Below are positions 39,469-48,893 of a stretch of 64,000 bases of DNA, in pieces. A program made the translations under genes and the position numbers. The stretch lies in the NCBI GenBank assembly GCA_003260025.2, contig QFZU02000028.1:1-64000 (forward strand), in the 5' to 3' direction. This stretch comes from Microbispora triticiradicis (GTDB lineage: Bacteria > Actinomycetota > Actinomycetes > Streptosporangiales > Streptosporangiaceae). Below the pieces are notes generated by a model. The model searched no databases. It was given only the letters and a program-made list of their open reading frames with translations, and had not been told where the DNA came from. How positions within the stretch are numbered: position 1 is the stretch's first letter; every line of letters begins with the position of its first letter.

Positions 39469-41007
39469 GTGATCATAGATGTCGTCATCGTCGGTGGTGG
39501 CCCGAACGGGCTGATGCTGGCCTGCGAACTGAGCCTGGCAGGGGCCCGGCCGGTCGTGCTGGAGCGGCTGATCGAGCCCAGCGAAGAACCGAAAGCGAAC
39601 GGATTGCTCGGCCAAGTCGTGAAAATGCTCGACCATCGAGGGCTGCATGAACGTCTTTCTGGTAGCCCACAACCTCCGCAGCCGAACTCCGGATACTTCA
39701 TGTTCGGCGCGTTGGGCCTGGACCTGAGCCTGCTTCAGGACAGCCCGGTCTATGCCCTGCCGGTGCCGCAGCGACGCCTCGTACAGGTCCTGGAGGAGCG
39801 CGCCATCGAACTGGGCGTGGAGATCCGCCGGGGACACGAGGTCGTCGGCCTGTCGCAGGACGACGACGCGGTGACCATCGACTTCGCGAGCCTGGGCGAG
39901 GCCGGCCAATTGCGGGCCCGGTACCTCGTCGGCGCGGATGGAGCTCACAGCACCACGCGCAAGCTCTCCGGCATCGCGTTCCCCGGCATCACCTACGACC
40001 GGATGACCGTCTGCTCAGCGCACGCTACGGTCCCGGCGGAATGGGTCGATCCCGCGACCGGCGCGCTGAACGTGCCCGGCTACGGCGACATTCTGCCGTT
40101 CCTGCCCCACCGCACCGAACACGGCGGGTTCTCCTACGCGCCGATGCCTGGCCACCCACCGCTGATCAGCACCACTGAATGGGACAGGCCCGCGACCGAC
40201 GCTCCCATGAGCCTGGAGGAGCTGCGGGTGAGCATCCGCCGCGTGCTCGGCGTCGACGTGCCGCTCGATCCGCCCGATGGCCCGGGGCCGCACGTGCTGC
40301 GCCGACTGACCGGCGGCAACACCCGCATCGCCGAACGGTTCGCCGACGGCCGGGTGTTCCTGATCGGTGACGCCGCGCATGTGTACGCCGCCACGGGAGG
40401 CGGTCCAGGGCTCAACCTCGGCCTGCAGGACGCGGTCAATCTCGGCTGGAAACTCGCCGCCGAGATCCGGGGAAGCGCCCCGCCCGGGCTGCTGGACAGC
40501 TACGAGACAGAGCGACGATCGGCCGCCCAGCGCATGGTGCTGAACGCGCAGGCGCAAGCGGCCCTGATAGCCCCCGGCAGCGATGTCACCGGACTGCGCG
40601 AGGTGTTCACCGAGCTGCTCCGCGACCAAAGCACCGTACAGCGCCTCGCCAGGCTCCTCGCCGGCGCAGACGTCCGCTACGACATGGGCGAACACGAGGC
40701 ACACCCGCTGACCGGCCGGTTCGTCCCGGACATGGACCTGCACACCTCGACCGGAGCGGTCCGGCTGGCCGAGCTCACCAGAAACGCACGCCCTCTGCTG
40801 CTCGACCTGACCGAAGAGGCATCGCTAGCAGAGACCCTCGCCCTGCGGCACGACCAGGTCGATATCGTCACGGCGCGCTCTCGCAGCACCGCACCCACCG
40901 CCCTGCTCCTTCGACCGGATGGCTATGTGGCCTGGGCATCTGCGTCGCCCCGGCCCAACCCCACGGAGATCGAAGCACTCCGGGCAGCCTTTCAGCTGAA
41001 GTCGTAA
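39469..41007 (+). CDS. FAD-dependent aromatic monooxygenase (PheA/TfdB family)
   Basis: A 512-residue flavoprotein hydroxylase. The FAD dinucleotide motif is IDVVIVGGGPNGLMLACELS at the N-terminus, the NADPH/FAD DG motif is YLVGADGAHSTTRK (about residue 160), and the second FAD motif is GRVFLIGDAAHVYAATGGGP (about 300). A C-terminal thioredoxin-like domain is present. Relatives hydroxylate phenols, polyketides or rifamycins. GAGGAG precedes the GTG at 39469 by five bases; longer upstream frames belong to the broken gene. It is probably repressed by the TetR protein to the left. Confidence 0.9.
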   Translation: MIIDVVIVGGGPNGLMLACELSLAGARPVVLERLIEPSEEPKANGLLGQVVKMLDHRGLHERLSGSPQPPQPNSGYFMFGALGLDLSLLQDSPVYALPVPQRRLVQVLEERAIELGVEIRRGHEVVGLSQDDDAVTIDFASLGEAGQLRARYLVGADGAHSTTRKLSGIAFPGITYDRMTVCSAHATVPAEWVDPATGALNVPGYGDILPFLPHRTEHGGFSYAPMPGHPPLISTTEWDRPATDAPMSLEELRVSIRRVLGVDVPLDPPDGPGPHVLRRLTGGNTRIAERFADGRVFLIGDAAHVYAATGGGPGLNLGLQDAVNLGWKLAAEIRGSAPPGLLDSYETERRSAAQRMVLNAQAQAALIAPGSDVTGLREVFTELLRDQSTVQRLARLLAGADVRYDMGEHEAHPLTGRFVPDMDLHTSTGAVRLAELTRNARPLLLDLTEEASLAETLALRHDQVDIVTARSRSTAPTALLLRPDGYVAWASASPRPNPTEIEALRAAFQLKS

Positions 41008-41035
41008 GCGTCGACTCAGGTATATACGTGAGCGG

Positions 41036-43306
41036 TTATACGCGGGTGGTTATACGTGGGTGTCCAACACCGATCTTCCTGCTCACCCAGACCCAGCCGT
41101 GAGCCCGGTAGTAGTCCGCTCGGTGTCTCATTCGCGTTGGTGTCTCATTCGCGTCTCCGGGTGGTGTGGGGGTTGCGGTAGGTGAAGGCCCAGCGGTCGG
41201 CTCCGATCTTGCGGCGGGTGTAGCGGTTCGGGTGGCGGTAGCGGTCGCGGTGGCAACGGGCAGCAGATGCCCGGTCGCCAGGATCAACCCCGGCAACCCC
41301 CGCAACCACACCCCCGGCGGCGCACTGCCCTCCACCCCCGCCCAGGCACCGCCCCCTGACCAGGACTCGCGTCCCACCCGGGCATTTCCCCCTGGCCAGG
41401 CCTCACGTCCCACCCGGGCGTCTCCTCCCGGCCAGGCGCTACCTCCCAGCCGGGCGCTGCCTTCCGCCCACGCCCGGCCTCCCGACCCGGGCGGCGCACC
41501 GGAGCCCACCCCCGGCATCCCGTGCGGCGCCTCACCCGGCGTAGAAGCATGCCCGTAGTCCCCCGCCGGGCAGTCACCGGAAGGGTGGCCCTCACCGAGG
41601 CAATCGTGAGCAGGGCAGCAGGGAGCAGGGCAGTCCCCGCCGGGGCGGTCCTCGGCGTTGCCCCGGGCGTCGGCGTCCTCGGGCGGCGGATCAGAGGCGG
41701 AGTCGGCGGCGCTGGGCTCGCCGGTGGCGCTGGCCGCGCCGGCAAAGGTCGCACCGGAGCGGGTCGCACAGGCGTCGAAGCCGAAGTCCGCAGCGGCGCA
41801 GGCGTCAGGGCCGGAAACGGGGTCGTCGCCTGAGCCAGGCTCAGGGCCAGGGTCGTCACCGGAGCCCGTGTTTGAGGATTCCGTGTCCAAGGAGTCGGCG
41901 TCTGAGTAGCCGGTCCCTGAGGCATGGGCGCCCGACGGGCTGACGTCTGACTGGTCGGCCTCTGAGGGATGGGTGCCTGACGGGCCGGGACCAGGGCCGT
42001 CGCTCGGGTCGGTGCGCGAGGGGTCGCTGGTGGCGTGATCGGCAGAGGGGTCGGTGCCTGCGGGCTCGCGTGAGGGTTCGTCGGCTGGGGGGTCGTCGGG
42101 CAGGGATTCGGCGTTGACCAGCACCAGAAGCTCGGTCGCGATCTTGTTCTCCAGGAACGCGATGAACGCATCCGCGTTCCGCACACTCGGGGTGCGGTCG
42201 TCGCCCTCGGCCTTGGGCTTGGCGTAGACGTCCAGCAGGTGCTGCAACCGCGCGGCGGCCTCGACCGGGAGGTAGAACTCTCCCTCCAGCCCGCCGTTCC
42301 TGCGCCGCCGCACCCGGAAGAACCGGCGGTCGAAATCGGCCTGCTCATCGCTTTCGTGGCCGTCGGGGTCCAGCACCGCCCGCAGATACCGCCCCGCCTT
42401 GGCCACCTCCGCCGCCCCCGCCGAACCCGCCAACTCCAGCAAAATCCCCTCAGCGGTGATCGCCTGCTCATCGGTCAACCCGGAGGTGGCCGTGCAGATC
42501 GCCTCCACGATCCCCTCCGCCAGGCTGCCCTCGGCGAACCGCTCACGCACCCGCGACAGACGACCCAACTCCACGCCCATCGTCACCAACCGGCCCGCAC
42601 CCGGGATCGTCATCCCGCCAGCGGATCGCAACCACAACCTGGTGGAGGCATGCCCATGGTTCTTCGCCTCCCCGGACCGATGCACCCGGCCCACCCGGGC
42701 GGCCAACGCCGAAGTGATGCGATCGCGGGCCGCCAGCAACTCCTCCGCCTCGGCCAGACACACCTCCGCCGACTCAGGCACCGGCACCAGCGCCACCACC
42801 CGCGCCGCCTCACCAACCGCCGCCACCGCCACCCACGACGACGAACCCGCACCCCGAACACCCTCAGCACCACCGCCGAGGACATCGGCTGGGTTCGCCG
42901 GGGCCTCGTCGGTGGTCCTTGGGGTGGGAGTGCCGCCGCCTGCGGTGGCGAGGCGCCCTCCGACGCTGTCCTTGCAGCGGTCACCACCAACAGCGCGGCC
43001 CGGCGGGACGGCAGAGCACTCGGACACGACGCCAGCGCGGCCCGGCGGGACGGCAGAGCACTCGGACACGACGCCAGGGCGGCCCTGCGGAACGCCAGGG
43101 GGCCCCGGCGGGACGGCACGGCGGTCGGCCGGGACAACGGGGTGCTCCGGCGGGACGGCAGGGGGACGACGGGGTGATTCTTCAGCACCGGGCTTGGAGG
43201 CGAGAGGGCCATCAGGGGACCCGAAGGGCGGGCCGTCGATGATCCTGGCCCACCAGGGATCAGCCGGAGGACGAGGCGATGGCACGTCGATCGTCGGAGA
43301 CTCCAT
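41036..43306 (-). CDS. DUF222 (13E12-type) protein, HNH core apparently deleted
   Basis: A 756-residue protein. DUF222 occupies about residues 170-400 (AEELLAARDRITSALAARVG, and AARLQHLLDVYAKPKAEGDD). The N-terminus and a 250-residue linker after it are low-complexity (Pro/Gly, Asp/Ser/Thr and Gly/Trp repeats). The usual C-terminal HNH nuclease is absent: after LILATGHLLPVAT the frame turns to Ala-Thr repeats, while the same DNA in another frame encodes RDRYRHPNRYTRRKIGADRW then AFTYRNPHTT, the tail normally found after the HNH. A deletion with frameshift is the simplest reading. ATG chosen because GGAGGAG lies just upstream. Confidence 0.8.
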   Translation of the reverse strand: MESPTIDVPSPRPPADPWWARIIDGPPFGSPDGPLASKPGAEESPRRPPAVPPEHPVVPADRRAVPPGPPGVPQGRPGVVSECSAVPPGRAGVVSECSAVPPGRAVGGDRCKDSVGGRLATAGGGTPTPRTTDEAPANPADVLGGGAEGVRGAGSSSWVAVAAVGEAARVVALVPVPESAEVCLAEAEELLAARDRITSALAARVGRVHRSGEAKNHGHASTRLWLRSAGGMTIPGAGRLVTMGVELGRLSRVRERFAEGSLAEGIVEAICTATSGLTDEQAITAEGILLELAGSAGAAEVAKAGRYLRAVLDPDGHESDEQADFDRRFFRVRRRRNGGLEGEFYLPVEAAARLQHLLDVYAKPKAEGDDRTPSVRNADAFIAFLENKIATELLVLVNAESLPDDPPADEPSREPAGTDPSADHATSDPSRTDPSDGPGPGPSGTHPSEADQSDVSPSGAHASGTGYSDADSLDTESSNTGSGDDPGPEPGSGDDPVSGPDACAAADFGFDACATRSGATFAGAASATGEPSAADSASDPPPEDADARGNAEDRPGGDCPAPCCPAHDCLGEGHPSGDCPAGDYGHASTPGEAPHGMPGVGSGAPPGSGGRAWAEGSARLGGSAWPGGDARVGREAWPGGNARVGRESWSGGGAWAGVEGSAPPGVWLRGLPGLILATGHLLPVATATATATRTATPAARSEPTAGPSPTATPTPPGDANETPTRMRHRADYYRAHGWVWVSRKIGVGHPRITTRV
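42992..43075. repeat. Two 42-bp tandem repeats in the DUF222 gene
   Basis: Two identical or nearly identical 42-bp units (42992-43033, 43034-43075) encode the duplicated VVSECSAVPPGRAG segment. Further decayed Pro-rich units follow on both sides, giving a minisatellite-like N-terminus. Confidence 0.85.
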
Positions 43307-43482
43307 CTGCCCCTCCTCCCGCGACACCTACACTTCGAACACCTGACCTAATCCTTTCATCACTCTCCGTACAGAACAAGCCGACCAAGTAATTACCTGG
43401 AGTCACAGCAGGCGAGAACGCGGCGCCCCCACGCGGGCCTCCCTGCCGCCGTCGCAGGGTCGTACGGCTACGGAAGAGACAC

Positions 43483-43815
43483 TCAGCCGCGCGGGGCGTA
43501 CATGATGACCGCGACTCCGACCATGCAGATGGCCGCACCGGCAAGGTCCCACCGGTCGGGACGGAAGCCGTCCATCACGACGCCCCACAGCAGCGATCCG
43601 GCGACGAACACCCCGCCGTACGCGGCGAGGATGCGACCGAAGTGCGCGTCCGGCTGGAACGTGGCGGCGAATCCGTAGGCGGCCAGGGCGAGGATCCCGG
43701 CGGCGACCCAGGCGACTCCCCGATGCTCACGCCAGCCCTGCCACACCAGCCATGCTCCGCCGATCTCGAAGACGGCCGCGAGGACGAACAACACCAGGGA
43801 ACGGACGATCGTCAT
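43483..43815 (-). CDS. YnfA/UPF0060 family membrane protein
   Basis: A 110-residue protein with four transmembrane helices, the normal length for UPF0060. It opens with [20 protein letters not shown] and includes [39 protein letters not shown] and a final [20 protein letters not shown]. The family is related in fold to small multidrug resistance exporters. The ATG at 43815 gives standard family length. Confidence 0.88.
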   Translation of the reverse strand: MTIVRSLVLFVLAAVFEIGGAWLVWQGWREHRGVAWVAAGILALAAYGFAATFQPDAHFGRILAAYGGVFVAGSLLWGVVMDGFRPDRWDLAGAAICMVGVAVIMYAPRG

Positions 43816-43917
43816 GACCGGTAGTGCAGCACATCCGCTGGCCCGCGCCCCGCGGAGGGTCCGGCAACGCCGGCGCCGGGTGGCGGACCGCTCCGCCACC
43901 CGGCGTGCCGGGGGTTG

Positions 43918-45093
43918 TCACCAGCGCAGCGGGAGGGTGGCGATGAAGTCGCCGAGCCGCTGAGAGATGATCTTGTGGTCGTGGGCCGAGGGGTGCCAGT
44001 CGCAGCCGCCGTAGTCCAGGTCCGTGTTGTCGTAGTACCAGTAGCGGACCCGGTCGTCGCCCCGCCTGTTGCGGTCCTGGACGATCTGCCGCGCCGCGTC
44101 GGCGAACGCCGTCGTGTTGGACATGTACGTGGCGCTGACCACGATCATCGCCTGCTTACCGTACCGGGACCGGAGCTTGTCGATGAAGCCGTGGTAGGCG
44201 CTCTTGTACGCGGCGACCAGGGTCTCCGGCGTCCACGGCTCGCCGGGGTTGATCGCGGTGGAGAAGTCGTTGATGCCGAGGCCGATCACGATCAGCTGCG
44301 GATGCCAGGTGCCCGGGTTCTTCCAGACGTCGCCCGGCACGCCGATCAGGGCCCGGTCGTAGTAGGTGCGGTAGTCGGTGCCCGGCTCGATCCCGTTGTA
44401 ATTGCGCACCACGCCGCGCCCGGAGAAGGCGTTGATCTGGTAGTCGGCGCCGAGCCCTCGTGCGGTGAGAGCGCCGAAGCTGACGTCGGCGTTGGTGGTC
44501 CTGTCGATCTGCCCCGGTGCGGGGCAGTCGCGGGTGCCGGACATGTTGCCGTAGCCGGCGGTGTAGGAGTCGCCGATGAACTCGATCTGCCGGCGGCGGT
44601 CGGCGGGCCTGGGCAGGATCGCGCCGCCTGGCGCGGCGACGAACCCGCCGAACTCGCCCACCGCCCACGGGCTCTCGCTGCGCTTGACGAGCCGTACGGT
44701 ATGCACGCCGTTGCGGAGGTTCCTCACCCAGTGGGTGGTACGGCCGGGGGTGACCAGGGTGGCGACGGTGGCGCCGTCGATCTGGACGTCGTAGTCGTTG
44801 ACGGCGTCGTCGAGCACGATCCCCACGCCGGTGCCGCGGAAGCGGCCCTCGAAGTAGACGCCCGGCCAGCTGTACCGCACGGAGCGTCCGGCGGCCTCGA
44901 CCCGGCCGGCGGTGTGCGCCGTCGCCAGGGCGCCCGTAGCGGCCTGCCCCGGCCGCCGCCCCGCCGTCTCCGGACCGGCCGGGGGCGAGGCCGCAGAGGT
45001 GGTCGCAGAGGTGGCCGCATGGGCCGCCGCGGGCAGCAAGGTGGCGGTCACCGCCAGCGCGGCCAGTGCCGCGTGTACCTGAGTGCGTCGCAC
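43918..45093 (-). CDS. Secreted CE2-like SGNH carbohydrate esterase
   Basis: A 391-residue secreted esterase. Signal peptide: HAALAALAVTATLLPAAAHA. An N-terminal jelly-roll (VRYSWPGVYFEGRFRGTGVG) precedes the SGNH domain: catalytic Ser in IEFIGDSYTAGYGN (about residue 173), block III VIGLGINDFST, and the Asp-His pair in GGCDWHPSAHDH. This architecture is that of carbohydrate esterase family 2, which deacetylates xylan or other acetylated sugars. It lies alone on the minus strand with a long upstream region. Confidence 0.9.
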   Translation of the reverse strand: MRRTQVHAALAALAVTATLLPAAAHAATSATTSAASPPAGPETAGRRPGQAATGALATAHTAGRVEAAGRSVRYSWPGVYFEGRFRGTGVGIVLDDAVNDYDVQIDGATVATLVTPGRTTHWVRNLRNGVHTVRLVKRSESPWAVGEFGGFVAAPGGAILPRPADRRRQIEFIGDSYTAGYGNMSGTRDCPAPGQIDRTTNADVSFGALTARGLGADYQINAFSGRGVVRNYNGIEPGTDYRTYYDRALIGVPGDVWKNPGTWHPQLIVIGLGINDFSTAINPGEPWTPETLVAAYKSAYHGFIDKLRSRYGKQAMIVVSATYMSNTTAFADAARQIVQDRNRRGDDRVRYWYYDNTDLDYGGCDWHPSAHDHKIISQRLGDFIATLPLRW

Positions 45094-45467
45094 GGTCTTC
45101 CCTTCTCCATGCCGGCGCGAAGGCGCCCGGGCCCGTCGGGCCCGCCGGGCGCCGGGGGGCCGGCGCTGAACGTTTCACGGACGGGGGTACGACGGCGACG
45201 GAGGCGGCGCACGCGGCCCGGAGGCACGCGGGGGCGCCGGGGCGCGGGTGACCGCGGATGACCTGGGGGGCAAGGCTCACCCTCTGCCTCGGAGCGGACG
45301 GCAGGCGGCGGGACCCGGAGACGCTCCGGGGCCGGCGCCGGGTGCAGAGTGTCCGCTCCCCCGCTGCAAGGTCAAGAACCCCGTGAAGGTCACGCCCGCG
45401 CCGGAACGTGAAAGAGCCGGAAGGTGAGTGAAAGAGCCGGAAGGTGGAAGAGCCGGGACGGCCTCCC
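45094..45467. other. Intergenic region upstream of the CE2-like esterase, with short repeats
   Basis: About 370 bases. It contains the esterase ribosome-binding site, GC-rich inverted repeats near 45120-45160, and a small repeat of GTGAAAGAGCCGGAAG (45408-45423, 45428-45443, with a partial third copy to 45457) close to the DedA stop. No protein-coding frame is supported. Confidence 0.5.
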
Positions 45468-46109
45468 TCAGGCGGCGGTGGCGGTCTCCGGCACGGGCTC
45501 CTCCTCGCGGGCCGCCTTGGCGGCCTTACGCTTCAGCCACACCGTGCTGCCCAGCCCGAACAGCAGGGCGATCACCAGCCCCACCCAGGAGAAGCCCTTC
45601 AGCCACTTGTCGGCCACCACGCCCAGGTAGTAGATCGCGGCCGTGGTGCCGCCGGCCCACGCGACGCCGCCGAGGACGTTGGCGACGAGGAAGCGCCAGT
45701 ACGGCATGTGCAGGGCGCCGGCCAGTGGCCCGGCGAGGATGCGCAGCAGCGCGACGAACCGGCCGAAGAACACCGCCCACATGCCGTGGCGGTTGAAGAC
45801 CTCCTCGGCCTTGGCGATGTGCGCCGGGCCGAAGTGCTTGGGGAAGCGCCGCCCCAGCCGGTCGAACAGCGGCCGCCCGCCCTTGCGGCCGATCACGTAG
45901 CCGATGGAGTCGCCCACGATGGCCCCGCCGCTCGCGCACAACCCGAGGACCACCGGGTCGACGACCCCTCGCGACGACAGCAGCGCGGCGCTGACCAGCA
46001 CGATCTCCCCGGGCAGCGGAATGCCCAGGCTCTCCAGCCCGATGATGGCGCCCACGAGCACATAGACCCAGACGGACGGTATGGTCTGCAGCCACTCGTC
46101 GACGTGCAT
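45468..46109 (-). CDS. DedA family membrane protein
   Basis: A 213-residue membrane protein. Typical DedA features are ESLGIPLPGEIVLVSAALLS at residues 26-45, GDSIGYVIGRKGG, and FFGRFVALLRILAGPLAGAL (about residue 115), the re-entrant loop with the conserved Arg. DedA proteins are undecaprenyl-phosphate or phospholipid transporters/flippases. The C-terminus is a charged tail. It lies downstream of menD on the same strand, about 100 bases away. Confidence 0.9.
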   Translation of the reverse strand: MHVDEWLQTIPSVWVYVLVGAIIGLESLGIPLPGEIVLVSAALLSSRGVVDPVVLGLCASGGAIVGDSIGYVIGRKGGRPLFDRLGRRFPKHFGPAHIAKAEEVFNRHGMWAVFFGRFVALLRILAGPLAGALHMPYWRFLVANVLGGVAWAGGTTAAIYYLGVVADKWLKGFSWVGLVIALLFGLGSTVWLKRKAAKAAREEEPVPETATAA

Positions 46110-46215
46110 CTCACTCCTCAGTGCGGAAAGCTTCCCCCATTCTGCCGCCGCCCCGGCGATGCGGCATCCGCCGTGAGGACCAGAGAAGACCGTGTCGTGT
46201 GCGACCGGAGGATGA

Positions 46216-47865
46216 TCAGTCGCGCATCGCCGCGCGTACGGCCTCGCGCATCGCGACGTGGACGGCGGCGTTGCGCGCCCGGTCGGTCCGCGCCTCCACC
46301 AGGCGCAGGCCGTCCCCCTTGAGGGCCTTGGACAGCTCCTCCGTCTCCTGCACCACCGTGTACGGCAGGCCGCTCGCGGCGGCCAGGTAGCCGAGGTCCA
46401 CCCCGTGCGGCGTGCCGAAGACCCGTTCGAACGGATCCTCCAGCGCGGCCTGCGGCAGCAGCGAGAAGATCCCGCCGCCGTCGTTGTTCACCACCACCAG
46501 GCACAGGTCGGGCCGGGGTTCGCGCGGGCCGAGGATCAGTCCGTTCTGGTCGTGCAGCAGCGTGAGGTCGCCGATCAGCGCGTACGCCGGGCCGTTGTGC
46601 GCGAGCGCGGCCCCGACGGCGGTGGAGACCAGGCCGTCGATGCCCGAGGCTCCCCGGTTGGCCATCAGCCGCAGTCCCCTGCGGGGCCGCATGGCCTGGT
46701 CGAGGTCCCTGATCGGCATGGACGACCCGCAGAACAGCAGCGACCCGTTGGGCAGCACCTCGGCGAGGTCCCTGGCCAGCCGCGGCTCGGTCAGCCCGGA
46801 GGAGTCGAGCACGGCGTCGATCGCCTCGCGGGCCACGTGGTCGGCGTGCCGCCAGGAGCGCAGCCAGGCGTCGCCGCCCGCGGCGATCGGGATCTCCACG
46901 GCCTGCGCGACCTGGGTGGCCGACCGGGTCGGGTCGGGCCAGCGGGTGAGGTCGGGGGCCACCACGATGTGCTCCTCGGCCCGCCGCAGCCACGACAGCA
47001 GCGGGCGCGACAGCCCAGGGCGGCCGAGGGTGACCACCACGTCCGGCCGGTGGGCGTCGGCGAACTCCTGGTCGCCCAGCAGGAAGTGGTAGGCCGAGAC
47101 GGCGTGGTCGCCGTACCGGCCGCCGCCGTTGGGCTCCGACAGCACCGGCCAGCCCGCCATGCCCGCGGCGGCGACGTAGCGCCGCACGTTGGCCGCGCCG
47201 TCGCCGACGACCAGCACCCCGCGCCGGGTCGGCGGGATGTGCAGGGCGGCGGACGGAGGCGCGACCCGCGCCCGGAACCACGAGCCGGAGGCGTCCCCGT
47301 CGAGGGACTCGCACCACGACGCGTCGCCGTCGGGGATCAGCGGCTCGCGGAAGGCCACGTTGAGGTGGACCGGCCCGGGGTCGGGCGGCCCGGCGGCCCG
47401 CTGGCAGGCCCGGCACACCAGCGACCGCCAGTAGGCCACCTGGCCGGGGCGGTCCTCGGGGACGCCGACCTCGGCGAACCAGCGCACCGCCGATCCGTAC
47501 AGCTTGATCTGGTCGATCGTCTGGTTCGCGCCGGTGCCGCGCAGTTCGGGCGGGCGGTCTGCGGTCAGCACGAGCAGCGGCACGCCTGACTCGGACGCCT
47601 CGATGACGGCGGGGTGGAAGTTCGCCGCCGCCGTGCCCGAGGTGCAGACCAGCGCCACCGGCCGCTCGGACCGCTTGGCCAGGCCGAGCGCGACGAAGGA
47701 GGCCGAGCGCTCGTCGACGCGCACGTGCAGCCGCACCCGCGAGTCGGCGTGCGCGGCGAGCGCCAGCGGCGCGGACCGGGAGCCGGGGGCGAGCACCACG
47801 TCGGTGACCCCGCAGCGCACCAGTTCGTCGATCAGCACGGTCGCGAGGGCGGTCGCCGGGTTCAC
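46216..47865 (-). CDS. menD: SEPHCHC synthase MenD
   Basis: A 549-residue thiamin-diphosphate enzyme joining isochorismate and 2-oxoglutarate in menaquinone synthesis. The catalytic Glu is in RVDERSASFVALGLAKRSER (about residue 50). TSGTAAANFHPAVIEA and ADRPPELRGTGANQTIDQ are typical, and the ThDP/Mg motif is GDLTLLHDQNGLIL near residue 440. GGGAGG lies seven bases before the GTG at 47865. It follows menB on the same strand after about 115 bases. Confidence 0.93.
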   Translation of the reverse strand: MNPATALATVLIDELVRCGVTDVVLAPGSRSAPLALAAHADSRVRLHVRVDERSASFVALGLAKRSERPVALVCTSGTAAANFHPAVIEASESGVPLLVLTADRPPELRGTGANQTIDQIKLYGSAVRWFAEVGVPEDRPGQVAYWRSLVCRACQRAAGPPDPGPVHLNVAFREPLIPDGDASWCESLDGDASGSWFRARVAPPSAALHIPPTRRGVLVVGDGAANVRRYVAAAGMAGWPVLSEPNGGGRYGDHAVSAYHFLLGDQEFADAHRPDVVVTLGRPGLSRPLLSWLRRAEEHIVVAPDLTRWPDPTRSATQVAQAVEIPIAAGGDAWLRSWRHADHVAREAIDAVLDSSGLTEPRLARDLAEVLPNGSLLFCGSSMPIRDLDQAMRPRRGLRLMANRGASGIDGLVSTAVGAALAHNGPAYALIGDLTLLHDQNGLILGPREPRPDLCLVVVNNDGGGIFSLLPQAALEDPFERVFGTPHGVDLGYLAAASGLPYTVVQETEELSKALKGDGLRLVEARTDRARNAAVHVAMREAVRAAMRD

Positions 47866-47980
47866 CGCCGCGCCTCCCGAACGCCCCGGCCGGCCCGGTT
47901 CGTGTCCAACCGCCCGTCTCCTCCCGTTCCCGAAGCCGTCAGCGTACGACACAACGGGGCAAACCCCGTCACACCACGCC

Positions 47981-48811
47981 CTATGGCCGGCGGGGGAACT
48001 TCCCGAAGTCAGGCTTGCGCTTCTCCTTGAACGCGTCGCGGCCCTCCTGGGCCTCCTCGCTCATGTAGTAGAGGAGCGTGGCGTCGCCGGCGAACTGCTG
48101 CATGCCGGCCGCGCCGTCGGTCACCGCGTTGAGCGCGCCCTTCAGCATGCGCAGCGCGAGGGGAGACTTCTCCAGCAGCTCGCGGGCCCACTGGACGGTC
48201 TCCTCCTCCAGCCGCTCCAGGGGGACGACGGCGTTGACCAGGCCCCACTGGAGGGCGGTCTCGGCGTCGTACTGCCGGCACAGGTACCAGATCTCGCGGG
48301 CCCGCTTCAGGCCCACGGTCTCGGCCAGCAGCCAGGAGCCGTACCCGCCGTCGAACGAGCCGACCTTCGGGCCGGTCTGGCCGAACCTCGCGTTGTCGGC
48401 GGCGATCGTCAGGTCGCAGCACACGTGCAGGACGTGGCCGCCGCCGATGGCGTAGCCCGCCACCATCGCGATGACCGGCTTGGGGCAGCGCCGGATCTGC
48501 ACCTGCAGGTCCAGGACGTTGAGCCGCCCGACGCCGTGGGTCTTGTCGTCCACGTAGCCGTCGTCGCCGCGGATCTTCTGGTCGCCGCCCGAGCAGAACG
48601 CCTGGTCGCCGGCGCCGGTGAAGATGATCACACCGACCTCGGTGTCCTCCTGCGCCCGGTTGAAGGCGTCGCGGAGCTCGAACAGAGTCGTCGGCCGGAA
48701 GGCGTTGCGCCGCTCGGGGCGGTTGATAGTGATCTTCGCCATCCCCTCCGCGGTCTCGTAGAAGATGTCCTCGTACTCGCCCGACCGCTTCCAGTCGACC
48801 CCGCTCGTCAC
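47981..48811 (-). CDS. menB: 1,4-dihydroxy-2-naphthoyl-CoA synthase MenB
   Basis: A 276-residue crotonase-fold enzyme that closes the naphthoquinone ring. [16 protein letters not shown], the oxyanion-hole segment [11 protein letters not shown] and [13 protein letters not shown], and the MenB-specific [18 protein letters not shown] are all present, with the C-terminal [12 protein letters not shown]. It is divergent from menE across about 80 bases and upstream of menD. Confidence 0.95.
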   Translation of the reverse strand: MTSGVDWKRSGEYEDIFYETAEGMAKITINRPERRNAFRPTTLFELRDAFNRAQEDTEVGVIIFTGAGDQAFCSGGDQKIRGDDGYVDDKTHGVGRLNVLDLQVQIRRCPKPVIAMVAGYAIGGGHVLHVCCDLTIAADNARFGQTGPKVGSFDGGYGSWLLAETVGLKRAREIWYLCRQYDAETALQWGLVNAVVPLERLEEETVQWARELLEKSPLALRMLKGALNAVTDGAAGMQQFAGDATLLYYMSEEAQEGRDAFKEKRKPDFGKFPRRP

Positions 48812-48893
48812 ACCCGCTCCTTCGTCGTCACCGGTACGTCGTCACCAGCAGGCGGTCGCCTCCCGCCACCGCGCCGGGACTAACCTTACGACC

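Noticed and set aside
42992..43075. CRISPR-like direct repeats
   Set aside because: The 42-bp units are adjacent with no spacers, lie in frame inside the DUF222 gene and have no cas genes nearby.
45094..45467. A small gene in the 370-base gap before the esterase
   Set aside because: Frames there are shadows or lack a ribosome-binding site, and the composition is repeat-like.
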